The notes: generated by a model from the sequence alone, not told the origin. Positions 33,000-46,775 are shown, numbered from the stretch's first letter. The stretch is 64,000 bases of DNA from Boswellia sacra (GCA_013180625.2 SNVD02008142.1:248001-312000); one strand, 5' to 3'. Program-made: numbers and translations.

Positions 33000-35900
33000 A
33001 TGGCGACAACCGCTTCCTTATTAGAACTAAACCCGTTATTAAAATGGAACCAACTACACCCTCATCCTCACAGAAGCCCTAAATTCGCCGCCACAACTTT
33101 CAACAATAAATCTCAACGTTCCGCCCGCTTTAGCCTCGTTAAATGCTTCTTCACACCCAAAACGACTCCTCTTTCGCCCACTTCGTCCTCTAACACAAAT
33201 GGCCTTTTCCACCCTCTTGACGCTGTCAGCACCGCCTTCATGAATGCCCTTGAGGCGCTAAAGAAGCCGGCCACCGTTGCGATTTTAGTGGGCTTGTTAT
33301 TGATGTACGATCCCACCTCTGCATTCGCCGCGTCCGGTGGGAGAGTCGGGGGTTCAGCGTTTTCGTCGCGGTCGTCGTCATCGTCCAGGAGTTATTCGGT
33401 GGAGCCGAGGGTTTCGTACTCTGTCCCGTATTACGCTCCGACCCCCTTTGGTGGAGGGGTTTACGTGGGGCCTGCTGTTGGGGTTGGAGTTGGTGGGTCG
33501 AGTTTGTTCTTGATATTTATGGGCTTTGCAGCGTTTGTCTTGGTTTCTGGGTTTCTGTCGGATCGCTCTGAAGGGAATGTGCTGACTGCTACAGATAAAA
33601 CTAGCGTTATTAAGCTTCAGGTAAGTGTTTAGTTTGTCTTTTTTAATGGTGGCTAATAATCAGAAGTTGGCGTTAGACACTTTGTTGAATAGTTTTGGTA
33701 TTTAGATTGGCTATAATAATGTTTTGCAATTGTTTATGATGTCTATGTGGTCATAAAACTCTTCAATTTTCTATTACCATGGTTGAAATATGAGTTTGTT
33801 TAGGGATCAGGGGTTTAATTTGTTCTTTTACTGAATTTATATTTGTGGTTTTCTTACTGGTGTAGTGAATTATGTTATTAATCTAGAGTATGTGGGAAAA
33901 GTAAAAAAAACTTTGATTTTATGACATGCTGCAATAGAAGGTTGGTCGAATCTAGAAATGCTTACTGAGTCTCATATAGGTCATGCTTGCATCTGAAAAA
34001 TGACGGACATCAACTACGTGGTCTGAGTATTTAAATAAGAATGCTAAGAGATCGAAGAGTGGAGTCAAATAACAAGTTAGAGAAAGTTTGGGAAATGGGA
34101 AGTGACTTGTCGCTGCATACCTCAGTTTGAGATTTCATTTAGTCAGAGTGACATTTTATTGAACTGAGGTAGCTAAACAAGATTCTTTTGGTTGCATATA
34201 CCTTCTTTGTTAACTACCATCTCTATTACAAGAAAGGCTGTTTATTCGAGATTTCATTAGCCATTCAATATTTGTTGGATTTAAGGAAACTACCGTGGTT
34301 CTTTTCTGTTTTAGGTTGGTTTGTTGGGCATGGGGCGGTCTCTCCAAAGGGATCTTAATCGAATTGCTGAAATTGCAGACACATCAACCCCAGAGGGTCT
34401 GAGCTATGTGTTGACAGGTAAGCTTCACATAACAGTTGCTTGTTAGCTTCATTTGATTTTAATTTGATTTTTATTTCATGCTTTCCTTGAAGAAAGACTT
34501 CTTGCCTTTATCTGAGACTAATTACTGACGTCTTAGCTGTTGCATTAGAATGAGTTGGAAGATATGGTATAAGAATTTTATACCTTTCATAAAAAGAATT
34601 TTGGGGGAGAACCTTTTCTTGGGGTCTTAGCTCAGTCCTTGTGTTAAATCTGAGATGTTGTAAGTTTTAGATTTCCTACGAGGTAAATCTTAAAATCTTT
34701 AAAGCCTACATCTGACGGGTTTTGTTCAGAAAATAATGACATGTTCTCTGAGTGATTAATGCGAAGTTATTGGCACAAAATTGTATTAATTTTGCTGAGG
34801 AGATATTTTATGAGGAATATTTCACTTGTGATGGATATATGCACAGGATGTCACTCACCACATTGTGACATTGATTCCTTTGATTTATATGATTTGTCCT
34901 AAATTTTATAGCGTTTTGGTTAAGTATTATCCAATTTAGTTTGGCCTTAAATTATCTTCTTCTTTTTTATTTTCAATGTTTTTCATCTATTAATTATTCC
35001 ATATGGGGACTACATTTGCCTTAATATTTTACATTTCCAAATGCATTTGTAATATTTTCCTTTTGGTGGCAGAGACAACACTATCTTTGCTTCGGCATCC
35101 TGATTATTGCATCTCTGGTTATTCATCTGTAAGTTGAACTGCTAGCAGTGAGAATTTTTATGCTTTTTTTAACAGTTAAGTAGGTTTCTTGGTATTGCAG
35201 GATAGTGAATGAGCAAATTCCTAAAAATTGAAAGGAGCATGTGCAGGCATATGTGTGTGTGTGTGTGTGTGTGTGTAGATCATAGATTTACACATGAAAA
35301 TGTTGCTATGTATGTTTGCCTCACATGTTCCTTGAGTGCAGATGCAAAGGTCATAATAATAGTTCTTTAAGCTTATCCTTCCATTTCTCCAGTCAAGTCT
35401 AATATGTCAAAACTCGTGCAAAGGTAACATGTACAGGCCAAAAACTAGTGTAAAAATTTACAGCAATAGTAATAGTTATAAAGAGGAGAACTAAAATATA
35501 TCCTTCTTACTCTTTAGTCATTAAAACCTCAATGATGTAAGCTAGATGAGAGAAAATAGAATTTCTGCGTGGAGATTTTGGTCATGGTAATTTGGTTCTA
35601 GTTGGCATTATCTGCACTGACTCTTTTTTTTTTCTTTTTTTGGTTATATTCTATGTCAAGTCTATGGTTTGTATTTTTATATATTTATTATTATTCTGAT
35701 GTGCATTGTGAAGTTGTTTGATTAGATATTGTGATTTTTAATAATGATTCTTATGCTTCTTTTTTTTTTGCCTTTTTTTTTAGGTTGATGTGAAGCGAAG
35801 TTTAGAGGATGGGGAGAAACGCTTCAATCAACTTTCTATTGAAGAACGAGGGAAATTTGATGAAGAGACACTTGTTAATGTTAACAATGTCAGAAGGCAA

Positions 35901-37354
35901 AGCTCAAGCAGCCAGAGAGCAGGTGGATTTAGCAATGAGTACATAGTGGTAAATTTTCTTCTCTGGAGTTACAATTTGGTTAAGATGTGATATTTGATAT
36001 GGCATGAAAACTTTTTATGGAATAATGTTTTAGGTTGTAACATTTTATTACTGAGTTTCAGTATTTGGCCTTGTTTAAGCATCAGAGAGGCTCAATATAT
36101 TCTTGTTTGCAAGATGAGATGCTATTTTTATATCACTATATATATATATATTTTTTTTTAATAAACTGAGAAGGCTTATAATTAAAGAACTTACAAACAT
36201 AAAGCTCTCAAGACCCTTATATAATCAGCAAACATGAGACACAGGCGCATCGTAGAATTCAAAAGACACAAAAAAACCCGAAGGGAAGTCAAAACTTTTA
36301 TCCCTGTAAAGACTAATGGTTTGCAGTCTATTTGACCTTAAAAATTCTTGTATTTTCTTTTCTAACCAAATAGCCTAAAAGATTGTCATAGTTGCACAGC
36401 CCCAAAAGACTTACCTTACCTGTTTCCTGCAATGGTTTGAGGTCTTTCCAAGAGGACATTGCAGTATGAAAGAGGGACGTATTTGCCGTAATAAGTGAAA
36501 CACCAATGCCTTTGTGAAATGCATCTATATGAGTGTTTTAATTTTAAAAAAATATGAACGTTCCTGTTGTTGGTTAATCATGGTGATGTTTAACATTGAA
36601 CTTGAGCTGGATTGATCAGGGTCAGTAACTTATTTTATAGTCACTTCTTTCCAAAATTAATTGACGATATGATAATAATTGAATGATATGCACTTTAATC
36701 TCGATGTCAGAAGATATATAAGCATACTGTTAGTTGATCTTTGTGTTATGATTTGTGATCCATTGTTATTGTAATCACTTTAGGGCTAATTGGTATTTGT
36801 TTTCACATCAGTGTAATTAGCTATTCTTTAGCATAAGAAGTTGAATAAGCTTCATGCTTCTATGGGTACATTTAATGTACAATTGATATATAACTATTAA
36901 CTATTCTATGAAATCCAAAAGACTATAAACTCCATATTATTTCTGATAGTGTGGCTAACTTTAGGTTTGAGACATACTAAAATAACTAAGGACTGAAATT
37001 TTTACTTGACTCTTGTGGCTTCCTTGACTTGTTGGCTTTTGTCATCAATAATGAATTGTGAATTTTTCAGATAACAATCTTGGTGGCTGCTGAAGGAGTA
37101 CACAAGCTGCCCAGCATCAATGGTAGTGGAGACTTAAAAGAAGCCTTGCAGAAGCTTGCTTCTATCCCTTCAAGCAAAATAATGGTCAGCAGAGACGCAT
37201 TCTGAATATGGCGTTGTAAGTTATTAATTGTATCACTAATATCTCTTTGACTATTATGCAGGCAGTTGAGGTGTTATGGACCCCTCAGAATGAAAATGAT
37301 ACATTGTCGGAGAGGGAATTACTGGAAGATTACCCACTTTTGAGGCCATTATAA
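33000..37354 (+). CDS. Chloroplast DUF1517 protein, FLAP1-like; six exons
   Basis: Exons are 33000-33620, 34315-34417, 35073-35128, 35784-35948, 37071-37184 and 37262-37354. All introns are GT-AG and phases fit, giving 383 residues. The N-terminus (1-50) is Ser/Thr/Arg-rich with few acidic residues, as in plastid transit peptides. A hydrophobic segment at about 91-110 ends in TSAFAAS. A Ser/Gly/Tyr-rich stretch (111-167) follows, then a second hydrophobic segment (168-185). The C-terminal half (LQVGLLGMGRSLQRDLNRIA, STPEGLSYVLTETTLSLLRH, ITILVAAEGVHKLP, EVLWTPQNENDTLSERELL) matches the DUF1517 family. The best known plant member is FLUCTUATING-LIGHT-ACCLIMATION PROTEIN 1, a chloroplast membrane protein affecting non-photochemical quenching under changing light. 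Family assignment is firm; that this is the FLAP1 orthologue rather than a paralogue is inference. Intron 3 carries a (GT)n run (35252-35277). Confidence 0.92.
35252..35277 (+). repeat. (GT)n microsatellite in intron 3
   Basis: About thirteen TG units in the third intron of the DUF1517 gene, likely length-variable between individuals. Confidence 0.9.
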
Positions 37355-37596
37355 GATATACAGGGTATTTTCAATCTTCCCAAAGAAGTTGCAGATTGAA
37401 CTTCTTTTCACATTCTAGGTATTGTGTACAGAAAATGTTGATAATACGTAAAAGGTTCAACTTGTTTAAAGATTGGCTAGGGGTTTTTCTGCTGTGCTAT
37501 ATCTTTATATTAATAAACAAAGAGGGTATATACTTACTTCAAGGACATCAAATTAATTTCATGATCTTTATAGCATCAACATATAGTTTATGAAAA
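37355..37596 (+). other. 3' untranslated region of the DUF1517 gene (inferred)
   Basis: An AATAAA lies at 37512-37517, about 160 bases after the stop codon, a suitable poly(A) signal position. The MITE at 37597 begins some 80 bases further on. Confidence 0.5.
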
Positions 37597-37766
37597 GGGT
37601 GTATTTGTTTTTGTATTTTAATTATTTTCAAAATTTAGTAAGAATGTGATTGGTTTTAAAATTTTTTTGAATTTTGAAACAATATAAGGTTCATATTGAT
37701 TTAAATGTATTGGTAAATGTGCATTTTTCATAAAACAAATTTATGAAAACGAAATCAAAGACACCC
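37597..37766. mobile_element. Small MITE (170 bp), second copy of the family at 21501
   Basis: Ends are GGGTGTATTTGTTTTTGTATT and, inward from the right, GGGTGTCTTTGATTTCGTTTT. The interior is homologous to 21501-21672. Right flank TAA and left flank AAA would fit a decayed 3-bp Tourist-type duplication. It sits just beyond the inferred 3' end of the DUF1517 gene. Confidence 0.75.
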
Positions 37767-40171
37767 TAAACTTTTAAAACTTGAAATTACAGTTTTGTAC
37801 ATTTTCAGTATTGTTTCAAATGAAAGTATATTATCAACGCTGCTCGGATTATTGCATTTTGTGTTGCCAGTCTACGCTAAATCCATTATCCCAATGCATT
37901 TCTTTTTTTCCTCTTTTTTCTCCATCTTTCTTTGGAGAAATTGATGTGAATTTAATCTTGAGTAGACCATTCCCAGTGTTCATGGCAAAAGTGGCCCACC
38001 TTAATCTCAAATTTCTTGGTGGAAATGTCAGTAACTTAAATTACTGGATTTTTTCTGGGTTTTGATTTTTGTATGAAACATCAGTACCTCTATGTCTTTT
38101 TGGGTTTGAAAACGAGTTAACACATTCAATCTTCTTGTTCCTATTTGTTCTCGAACCCCACGTGCAGCAGGCTGGAAAATTCGACTTGGAAGTACTAAAT
38201 GAGTTTATGTCTTTTCGTTAGCATATTTTGGTGAATATATTTTGGTACGGTAAAAATTTCCAGACATTTGGTGGGACTTCATTAGTAAAATCTCTGTAGT
38301 CGGCTGCGAGTTAAAGAGAAAGTCTGGTTATGGAGATACCCATTGCTTTAAAATCTGTTTCGGGTATCGCCAAAATGTGAAATAGTTGGTAGATCTTCTA
38401 AATCCCAGGTGACGAGCTCTTGCAACTTTAGCTTTACTCGTTCTCAACACCCTGGCGCTGATAGTCTTGATATTTTGGAGTGTTGTAGGTAGGATAGGAG
38501 AAATCATGCTCTGTTAATGGAGTGGCTGCGGATCAATTGTCACTCGGTATTAGGTATGCGACAAGTGACAAGGGATTGACTCAACCTAATTCCAGTTTTT
38601 TATCATTATCACTAATAGTGGAATTATTCCTAACACTCCTAGCAACTGCAATACTTACACAACACAATTTTTCCAGTATCTCATTTGGGATTTTGTTTTG
38701 ATGCCTTTTCATAACATTTTCCGTACCAGTTTAGTATAATAGTGTCCTATTTGAGTTCTAAGTCTACATAATTTTGTTTTTGGACTTCCACAAAAAGGCC
38801 CTGGACAACAGAAACATTGAAGAAGGTTTATACATACATATATTGTTCGATGACTTTATCTAAAAAAGCGATATAGAATTTTGAAAACAAATTCAAAAAA
38901 ATGCTAAAAATTTAAGTGTGAATTACAAAAATGATCATGTCCCTATAAATTTAAGTGTGAATTACAAAAATGATCATGTCCCTATAAATTTTACATGTTA
39001 TGATCCTCTATCGAGTGTCAAACACTGTCAAAAATAGTCAGACACTATTCAAAACACATATCGATTATACCCTTAGATATGGTTATAGTATATAAATTTT
39101 CAGAGGCATAATCATTTATCGAAGAAATCCCTAGTCTGAGGTTTTTTTTTTTCAATATGCCCTTAAAAATATTGGTAATACGAAATTATACTCTATTGAA
39201 ATAGGATTTTAGTTTTGGTATCAACTCAAGCACTTTTATTTTGTTGTCTAGTCATGCTGTCAAGGCAATCCTTTTGGAAAAGTAGTTTCAAAGGAATATG
39301 TGTAGCCAAGTGTTATAAAATTCACAGCTACTTTCTTTTATAAAAGGAAAGCTTTTTATGACCCAAATGTCTCCACTTCTCATATGCTGTCGTGGATGTA
39401 ATAAAATACTTTATATCTTTATCATCATCACATTATCAAATTGAGAGGGGAAATGCATGAAAAGTTGTCAATCATTTAAAGTGACTTTCCTCTCTCCCCT
39501 TGCAATACCCGCCCACAGCCACACAAACACATTGTCTACTTGCGTTACCATACTTCCCATGCGCACAAGCAACCAATTTACCTAACAACATATAATAATA
39601 ATAACGCCTATTACTTCTAATGGATTTATTGAAATCCCACACTTTAAATCTTATGTTGATCCGTCTTATAGCTTCCCATCCAATGTGCTCTGATTGGCTA
39701 AAGTTATCTTTATTTTCACGGCTAACTTCTTGAAATTTTGTCCCTTAATAAAATATTTGAGTTTAACAAATCCTTTTATATAAGAAGTGAATAACTATTA
39801 ATTTTTTCAAATCTTATTCATTATTCTTTTTTAATATGAATATTTTAATTTAACATGTTTTTTTCATCTGAAATTTGAATTTTAAAATAGAATCAAGATT
39901 AGTCTAATTGAACGGCTTAATTATCAAGAGTTATGAACGGATTTAAATGTGAAACCTTTTAAGTATGTACCATGATAAGTAATCCCTATTAGTTCATTGT
40001 GATAACGAGCAATAACATCTATATTTTTTCTTAAGAAAGGAACCAAATCTTTGGTAAAGTGAGAAAATCAATCCTTCCCAGTTGTGTGTGACGCTGACCA
40101 ATTAATGAGATTGATAATTCTTGGAGAAAGCAACCAAATCTCGGGTCATCTTTTGGTAGAGTTAAAAGATG
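37767..40171. other. Intergenic AT-rich sequence
   Basis: No gene is supported; one 94-codon frame at 37781-38065 has no recognisable features. A 39-bp unit (TTTAAGTGTGAATTACAAAA...) is duplicated in tandem at 38911-38988. Confidence 0.55.
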
Positions 40172-41482
40172 GGGATATTAACAATTTATCCTCCGAGTGA
40201 AAATATAAATTTTCTCTTGTAAGATTTGAAATTATAAATTATCTTCTAATTTTTTAATTCTGACGTTAAATTAAACAGAGTAAGGGTATTATTGAGAATA
40301 AATTAAACTCGTGTGATAAAATTAAGAGATATTTAATAATTTATCCCCTGAGTTTAAAAGAAAATACAAATTTTCCTCTCCCGAAGATAAAAATAATTAA
40401 AAAATTAGGATGAAAACAATAATAATAATTAAAAATAATAATAATTAAAAAAATTAAAACTTTATTGAATAAATAATAAAAAATAAATTTGAACCAAATT
40501 GAACCCACTCTTTAATCCGAGTTTTAGTTAACAAACCTAAATTAGGCGATGGCGAGTTCTAATAGAGAAAAGAGAGGAGGAATTGGTGACAGAAACAATT
40601 TTGTCAATGACGAGAAAAAAACTACGATTGTGGGAGTGGTAATTCGTGTCATATGTGCCAACCCATTTAATTGTTCGTAATAAAACATAAAAAGCGGATT
40701 CAATATGGTTATTAAATATGTCACCCCACATGTTGTAATCGTGTCATATTTAATTAATATAATTTAGTTTATTGTTTAATCTAATGCATATTATATCATA
40801 TTTTATATATATATGTATATATATATATATATATATCAATTAAAATTATTCTTAGAATATAAATAATTATTAGTATACAAAAATTATTAAAATAATTATA
40901 ATTTACTATTATATAAATTAATTTACTTTATAATATAAAATTTTCAGTTTTATAATATATATATATATTGTAAGAAGGTAAAAATTATATCATTAAATGA
41001 GCTTACATGTCAATGATTGACAAGATATATTTAACTATTCATATAATTAAACTGGTTGGCGTGTCAAACACCCTCAACATGAATTAGACCCATTTATTAA
41101 TCGTGTATCGTGTTTGTGTCGTATTCGTGTCATGTTCGGGTGTCATAATTCAAATCACCACCCTTAGATGATGGCGGTGTGAGGGGAAGATTTGGTGAAG
41201 CACTAGGGAGAGGTGGTGGAGATTGCTGGTAAATGGGAGATATAATGGGTATTGATAGCAGTGTAAGAAAAATTTGTATTTTTACTTAATCTTAAGGGGT
41301 AAATTGTTAATGTCAAATGACCGAATATGAGGTTATTTTGATAAAATTGTGGAAAAATTTTTTTTTCTTTTTTTATTTAATTTAATCTTAAAATTAAAAA
41401 ATTAAAAAATAATTTATAATTTTAAATCTTATAATAAAAAATTTGTAATTTTACTTGAGCTCGGAGGTATACGTATTATCCC
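40172..41482. mobile_element. Nested MITEs with long inverted repeats
   Basis: The outer ends are GGGATATTAACAATTTATCC (left) and, inward from the right, GGGATAATACGTATACCTCC. Similarity extends over roughly 110 bp (AAATTATAAATTAT...TAATTTTTTAATT). Flanks TAAAAGATG (40163-40171) and TAAAAGAAA (41483-41491) agree at seven of nine bases, suggesting a Mutator-like 9-bp duplication. Inside lies a second pair with the same kind of ends (about 40328-40382 and 41266-41320). Inside that is a third pair, GGGAGTGGTAATTCGTGTCA and GGGTGGTGATTTGAATTATG (about 40632-41163). No transposase is encoded. Confidence 0.65.
40800..40838. repeat. (TA)n microsatellite
   Basis: An AT/TA run with one G interruption, within the innermost element of the nest. 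Confidence 0.85.
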
Positions 41483-41491
41483 TAAAAGAAA

Positions 41492-42529
41492 AAATCTCGT
41501 TCACTTTGCTATTCATAATATAATAAAGCAAAAACTTTTTTTGTTTTCTGGATTGCTGCTGACCACTTTGAGTGAAGGACTAGTCCTATTCTTAATTAAA
41601 TTACACAAATAAATGGGGCATGATGTGATGTGAATTGACCATCAAATCCAAGTGCTGATTCTGAAAGAGTACAATTTTTGTACAATCCGGTATACATCAT
41701 GAGGTGAGTGGAGTAGCCTTATTTTTCTTTTCACAATTTGGCTCAAAGTCAGCCTGATGGGAGTCTTGTGGACCATTAGAGGAGCCCCATCTCTTGATCA
41801 CGTGGGCAAGCCGGATGGGTGAGTAGATCATCAGCTTGTACAGTCTGGAATATGATAGTTTTGGTGGGCCATTCATTTACTTCTCCTCTCATTCAATAAT
41901 TTGACAAAAACCAAATTTCTTAAACACATCTCATTGGCCAGCTATAACTGGCATACCAAATAATTCATTTCTTTAGCAACTGAATGTGTCTGCAGACATG
42001 ACTCTCTGGCGCTCTCTCAATTTATTACTTTAGGGGCATGGCCAGTAAATAATATATACACTACTTTAAAAAATGATGGAATGGAAAGGCCCCAGATTCA
42101 AAGTCAATCAAGTCATTACACATGGATGCCCTACAGCCTTCAATGGTGGTATTTTTGTATTCATTACATTGTAATTTCTAACACCCCGGCCTGCTAGCTA
42201 CACAGTTCAAACCAAGTCACGTGGAGGGCATCTTACAAAAAACTGAATTCCACAGTTGAAACTTGAAACCACCAAGATAGACTCTATCTTCACCAAAACC
42301 AGACTTACATATACGTGGAACGTGGACTGTGGACTGTGGACTGTGGATTGTGCTATTCTTTCCGGATAATAATGGTAACTTTGAAATAGTGAAAACTAAT
42401 ATGTAGTCAGCTAGATAGCAGGGTAAAGGTAAACTTAATATTAGTTGGCCAAAAAGAGGGGGATTTGATAATTACAAACCTCTATAACTGTATGGAATGT
42501 TTAAAAGAATCAAAGACTGCCTTACAGAG
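41492..42529. other. Intergenic sequence, 3' flank of the WNK gene
   Basis: No gene is supported. A 7-bp unit GTGGACT repeats three times plus a variant at 42322-42349. The last few hundred bases probably include the 3' UTR of the minus-strand WNK gene, but no unambiguous poly(A) signal was chosen. Confidence 0.5.
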
Positions 42530-45503
42530 TTACATATTAATAGCATCAACTGGGAGGGATGTTGTCCTGTGAAGACAGTGTGGAAGCAACGATCCAGTGT
42601 AGAAACTGTTGGCAGTGACTATAGCCTCTGCTCTAGGGGATTCCTTTATCACCTCACAATTTCGTACCCTTTGGGTATCCGAATTGGGGCAGCTCTTATT
42701 GACATGATCATGGCAATTTGAACCTAAATGCTTGAGATGGTTGGAGAATTTCAAGTGAACTCTATTTTTGCTTCCCTGTAATGGTTTTGCAATGACATGT
42801 GACAAAATGCCATTACTTGTTTTGTTTTCTTTGTTGCCATAACTCGAAGATTTTATTCCCGTTCCTAATTGCTTATCTCTTAGTTCCCTCAATTCCATCT
42901 GGTACTTTGCCTTAAGCCACCTCAATTCCTGCTGCATTTCCTTCTCAAAATTGTCTGAGAGGTCACAATACACTAAAGGAACCACGGAGAAAGAACGGGA
43001 ACTTTCTAAGCGTCTGATTGGCTTTCCGCTGTCCAGTTCATTTCTGCTTTCCTCTTTTATCTCTTTCTCATCCTCAGCTGCAAATGATTGATCAAATCTT
43101 TCGTATTCTTCATCATCAGGACTATGTCCAGAGCCAACTGAACTAAGTTCTCGGCTTTCATGTTGACCCCAAATTTCCTGATAATGTAAGCAGTCTGACT
43201 GGCTTGATTCATTGAGTGTACCCTCGGTCACAACATGCTCAGATTCATCAGCTTCAAAAGTTATCTCTTCAAACCGGCCATGCATTGAAGCGCATCCATT
43301 TCTACAGCATTGAAGGAGTTGCAGGTTCTTCACACCTTGATTATTTGAAAGATAATCCATGAGAGAACCGGTAGAGGTACGATTGGAAGCACAATTTATG
43401 CAGAAGCTTTGATTTGCAAATCGAGGTGTTTCCACTATTCCTGGTCCCGACTTCCATTCAGGCACTAAGGAAGCAATCTCCCCATCAATAATATCTGCTA
43501 TTTTAGTCACATCTTGATCGGTAATATCCAGCTCTGCAACCATTTCAGTGGCCACACTCAAAGCGGTATCTATTTCAATGTCGAAAGGGAAATATATGTT
43601 CCTGATACGACCTGTAAGGAGACATAATTAAAGTACTGAATTTGATTACAAAGGAAAAATTAACAACCCACAGAAATGAAGTACAAGAGGAAAGGAAAAG
43701 CAATAACCCCAACCTTCTTTATCTGCAATTCTAAGTCTCAAGAAGATACCATCATCATCTCTCCTCTTCCCTTTGATACTAATGTCAACATTTGCAGAAT
43801 GATCATCATCATGATACTCAAAAAGTTCAATTCCACTTGGTTCAACCTCAACTGGAGGATAACTCCATTCATTTTGTACTTCATAGCCATAACCATTGGA
43901 ATATCCATTACTAAAGGAGTTTGTACTGTGATGAAGGTCAAGGTAAGGTTGCCTTATGAGAGGACCCACATCATCAAGTTCTCCCCTATAATCCAGCAAG
44001 CTCAAATTGGACTCACAATCATCAAACTGAAGAAAAGGGTCATTTAACAACTCCCTAGCAGAAAGCCTAAGGGACACTGTTGCCAGGCATTTCTCAACAA
44101 ATTGTCGCACTTCTGGATCCTTCACTTTATACAATGCCTCTGGCTTTTTACCCTGAAAAAGTAAAGCATCTAATTGGAATCCAGTCTTTTCATCTAAAAG
44201 CATAAAGCATAACAGTGAAAAAATAAGACCAAAAAATAAAATGGAAAGAGCCAAAGATGCACTTACAGAAACAACTTTCTTGTAGATTTGAGCAGGATGG
44301 GTACATTCACTATATGGATATTCAAAGGTGACCATTTCCAAAATGCACATCCCGAATGAATATATGTCAACCAATTCATTATATGCCTCTTCATACACTT
44401 CTGGAGCCATAAACTCTGGTGTCCCTGAAGAAATTCATAGAGGCATCATAAATATATGAACTGTGATCTATCAAAAAGAATTTTCCTCTATTAACTAAAC
44501 ATTCCAAGACTCAGCTAAAAGAGAAAATTCATTTACGAAGAGATTGCATAGATTCGATTCAGTCAAACATACCAACACAGTGAGCAGCGTGTGATTTTCT
44601 AAGAATAGCAGCGAGGCCTAGATCCCCAATCTTCACTTCTCCTTGGTTCCCATTTACAAAAATATTGTCACACTTGAGATCTCTATGAATCACCGGAGGG
44701 TCATGGCTGTGGAGATAGAGAAGTCCTTGCAAGATCTGCCTACACCAATGCTTCACTGCTCTAATGTTAACTCTCTTGTGCTTTAGCCTATACCTGCCAA
44801 AACCGCAAGAAGCAAGATGACCCACTGATAGCAATCAGAAGCTGATCAAATGACCCAAAAGAAAATTTTGGCATTTAAAAAAAAAAATCATATAATGGTA
44901 TGAGATTCCACAAATCTTACTGTCTCAAAGTCCCAGAAGTAAACATTTCAGTTACAAAGTTGATGTTCCTATTTGCAGTATCCACCCACGAAGTGTAGAA
45001 CTTCATAATGTTCTTGTGCTTCAATGTCTTAAGAAGATGAATTTCACAATAGAGTCTCTCAAGATCTTCAGGACTTTGCAAGAAATCGTAAAGCTTGACC
45101 TGGTTCCAAGCAACCTCAATTCCTTCATACTCATCAAACGCTCTGTACCTGTTTTCACCAAAACACCAACAAACTCACAAATCAACCAACTACTACCCAT
45201 TTGCTGAAACTTCAAATATTGCCAAAGTCCAAAATCACTAAAATGGGTATGATAATAAATAACCAAAACTTAAGAACTTGGATTCATACACTATCTTTGA
45301 AGCTCCTTTGCCTAGAACCTCATTGTACTGTAACAACCAAACAAGAAAAACAACATTTACTTAAAACAAAGAAGCCAAAAGAATCAAACTTTAAACTAAA
45401 ACAAGAGAAAGGTGTAGCATGTATATACTCTGCCATATCTTCCAGTTGGATCAACTTCAACGAATTCAGAACAATCAGGCCCAAGATGTGAGAGACCACT
45501 CAT
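42530..45503 (-). CDS. WNK-family (with-no-lysine) serine/threonine kinase; seven exons
   Basis: Exons on the minus strand: 45503-45429, 45327-45290, 45148-44921, 44793-44573, 44424-44267, 44152-43714 and 43611-42530. All junctions are GT-AG and in phase, giving 746 residues. The kinase domain is near residues 25-280. The glycine loop GKGASK has Lys36 in place of the usual subdomain II lysine, which is Asn53 in VAWNQV, the hallmark of WNK kinases. The catalytic loop HRDLKCDN (Asp152), GDLG (Asp171) and MAPEVY are intact. Residues about 393-410 ([10 protein letters not shown]) and on match the WNK autoinhibitory region. [20 protein letters not shown] (about 611-630) is a predicted coiled coil near the C-terminus. 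Plant WNKs act in flowering time, circadian and abiotic-stress signalling. Closest in my memory is the Arabidopsis WNK1/WNK9 type; this subgroup call is inference. Confidence 0.93.
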
Positions 45504-46775
45504 TGTCTAGAAAAAGGTTAAATGTATATTTCCTAATTTGTTTCTAATAATCAGAAATATAATTAGCTTTAGGGGGCAATCAATCTTTTTTCTCTTCAGT
45601 TCTGCCACGAGTGATGAGAGAAATGAGGATGATGAATACTATCATAAAAACATAAAAAAGGAGCTACTTTTTCCCCACAAGCCTTTTGGTTTGCGAGAGG
45701 AAGAGAGATAAAAATGATGTTTGATGAATATAGTATTTAAATAATACAAATAGATGGGTTTTTTATTTATTTATTGACATGAATGAGAGAGGGTTAGAAA
45801 AAGAGAGAGAGAAGCAAGGGAGGCTTTGCAATTGCAGCAGCACAAACAAGGAGAAAGAGTGCCACATTTGTGAAGAGAAAAGTACCAACCCACCAAAGAA
45901 GAGGACAAAGAAACACAGTTCTTGGGGGGTCCCTTCTCTCTCGCTTTGTCTAAGATTAAATATTTGCAAAGTAATAGCCCTGCAATTAATTTGTGAACGA
46001 AACAATCAACTTTGAGTTTAACTGGTTTCATGCATGGACCCACATCAGTTTGATGCTCAAATCTGGGCAAACTCTGCTTGTGAAATTCATTTCCTTCTTT
46101 TCTTTTACTCTGCCAATTATTGTCTACTACCATTCTACCTCTCAAGTAATCCGGGAAATTTAAGAAATAATCTAAATTAAATTAGAGGACTTCTTTAGAA
46201 AAAATTAATAAACTTCCAACAAAAGAGTTATTGTATGACAAATTGATAGGTATTAAACACTAAAATCGATAAACCTACAGCGTATCTAACTGGTATTAAG
46301 ACGTAAAGTGTTGATGTTAAAAAAAATGAGTAAATTTGTCAGAATTATCAAATAGGGTCATGAATTACTTATCAAATAGGGTCATGAATTATGAGTAAAT
46401 GCACCCCTTAGTTAGGATCCAACTTTGTAATTCTTTCTAAGTAATTTTCATTTCTCGTTAAGTCACCCTCGTCTTATTCATAAGTCAACATTATATATGT
46501 AAAACGTTAAAAATAGTCCAAATTTTCCTATTGTCTAATGACATATTGAGTTGTCAAATTGTCAAGTTAGTTCGATGCATAGTTCAATATCTAACAAGAT
46601 ATTGAGTTACATCTAACTCCATGGATGTTATTTGTTTATCGAGCTATGTGTTGAACTTCAAGTATTACATTTATAAAAACCAGGGATAATTTTGGTACTT
46701 GATATTGAACTTAGTTAGAGTATTTAAATCTTTACATTATTTTTTATCTCTAATATATATAAACCTCAAATCTTA
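45504..46775 (-). promoter_or_regulatory. 5' UTR and promoter region of the WNK gene
   Basis: On the minus strand the sequence upstream of the ATG at 45503 is pyrimidine-rich with TCTCTCTT blocks (45690-45710 and 45790-45815), as in many plant leaders. Short frames at 45763-46145 have no family features. A 24-bp unit (ATCAAATAGGGTCATGAATT) is duplicated at 46347-46391. The transcription start cannot be fixed. Confidence 0.35.

Noticed and set aside
45763..46145. Overlapping frames on both strands upstream of the WNK gene
   Set aside because: They overlap one another, lack family features and sit in the promoter/5' leader; treated as non-coding.
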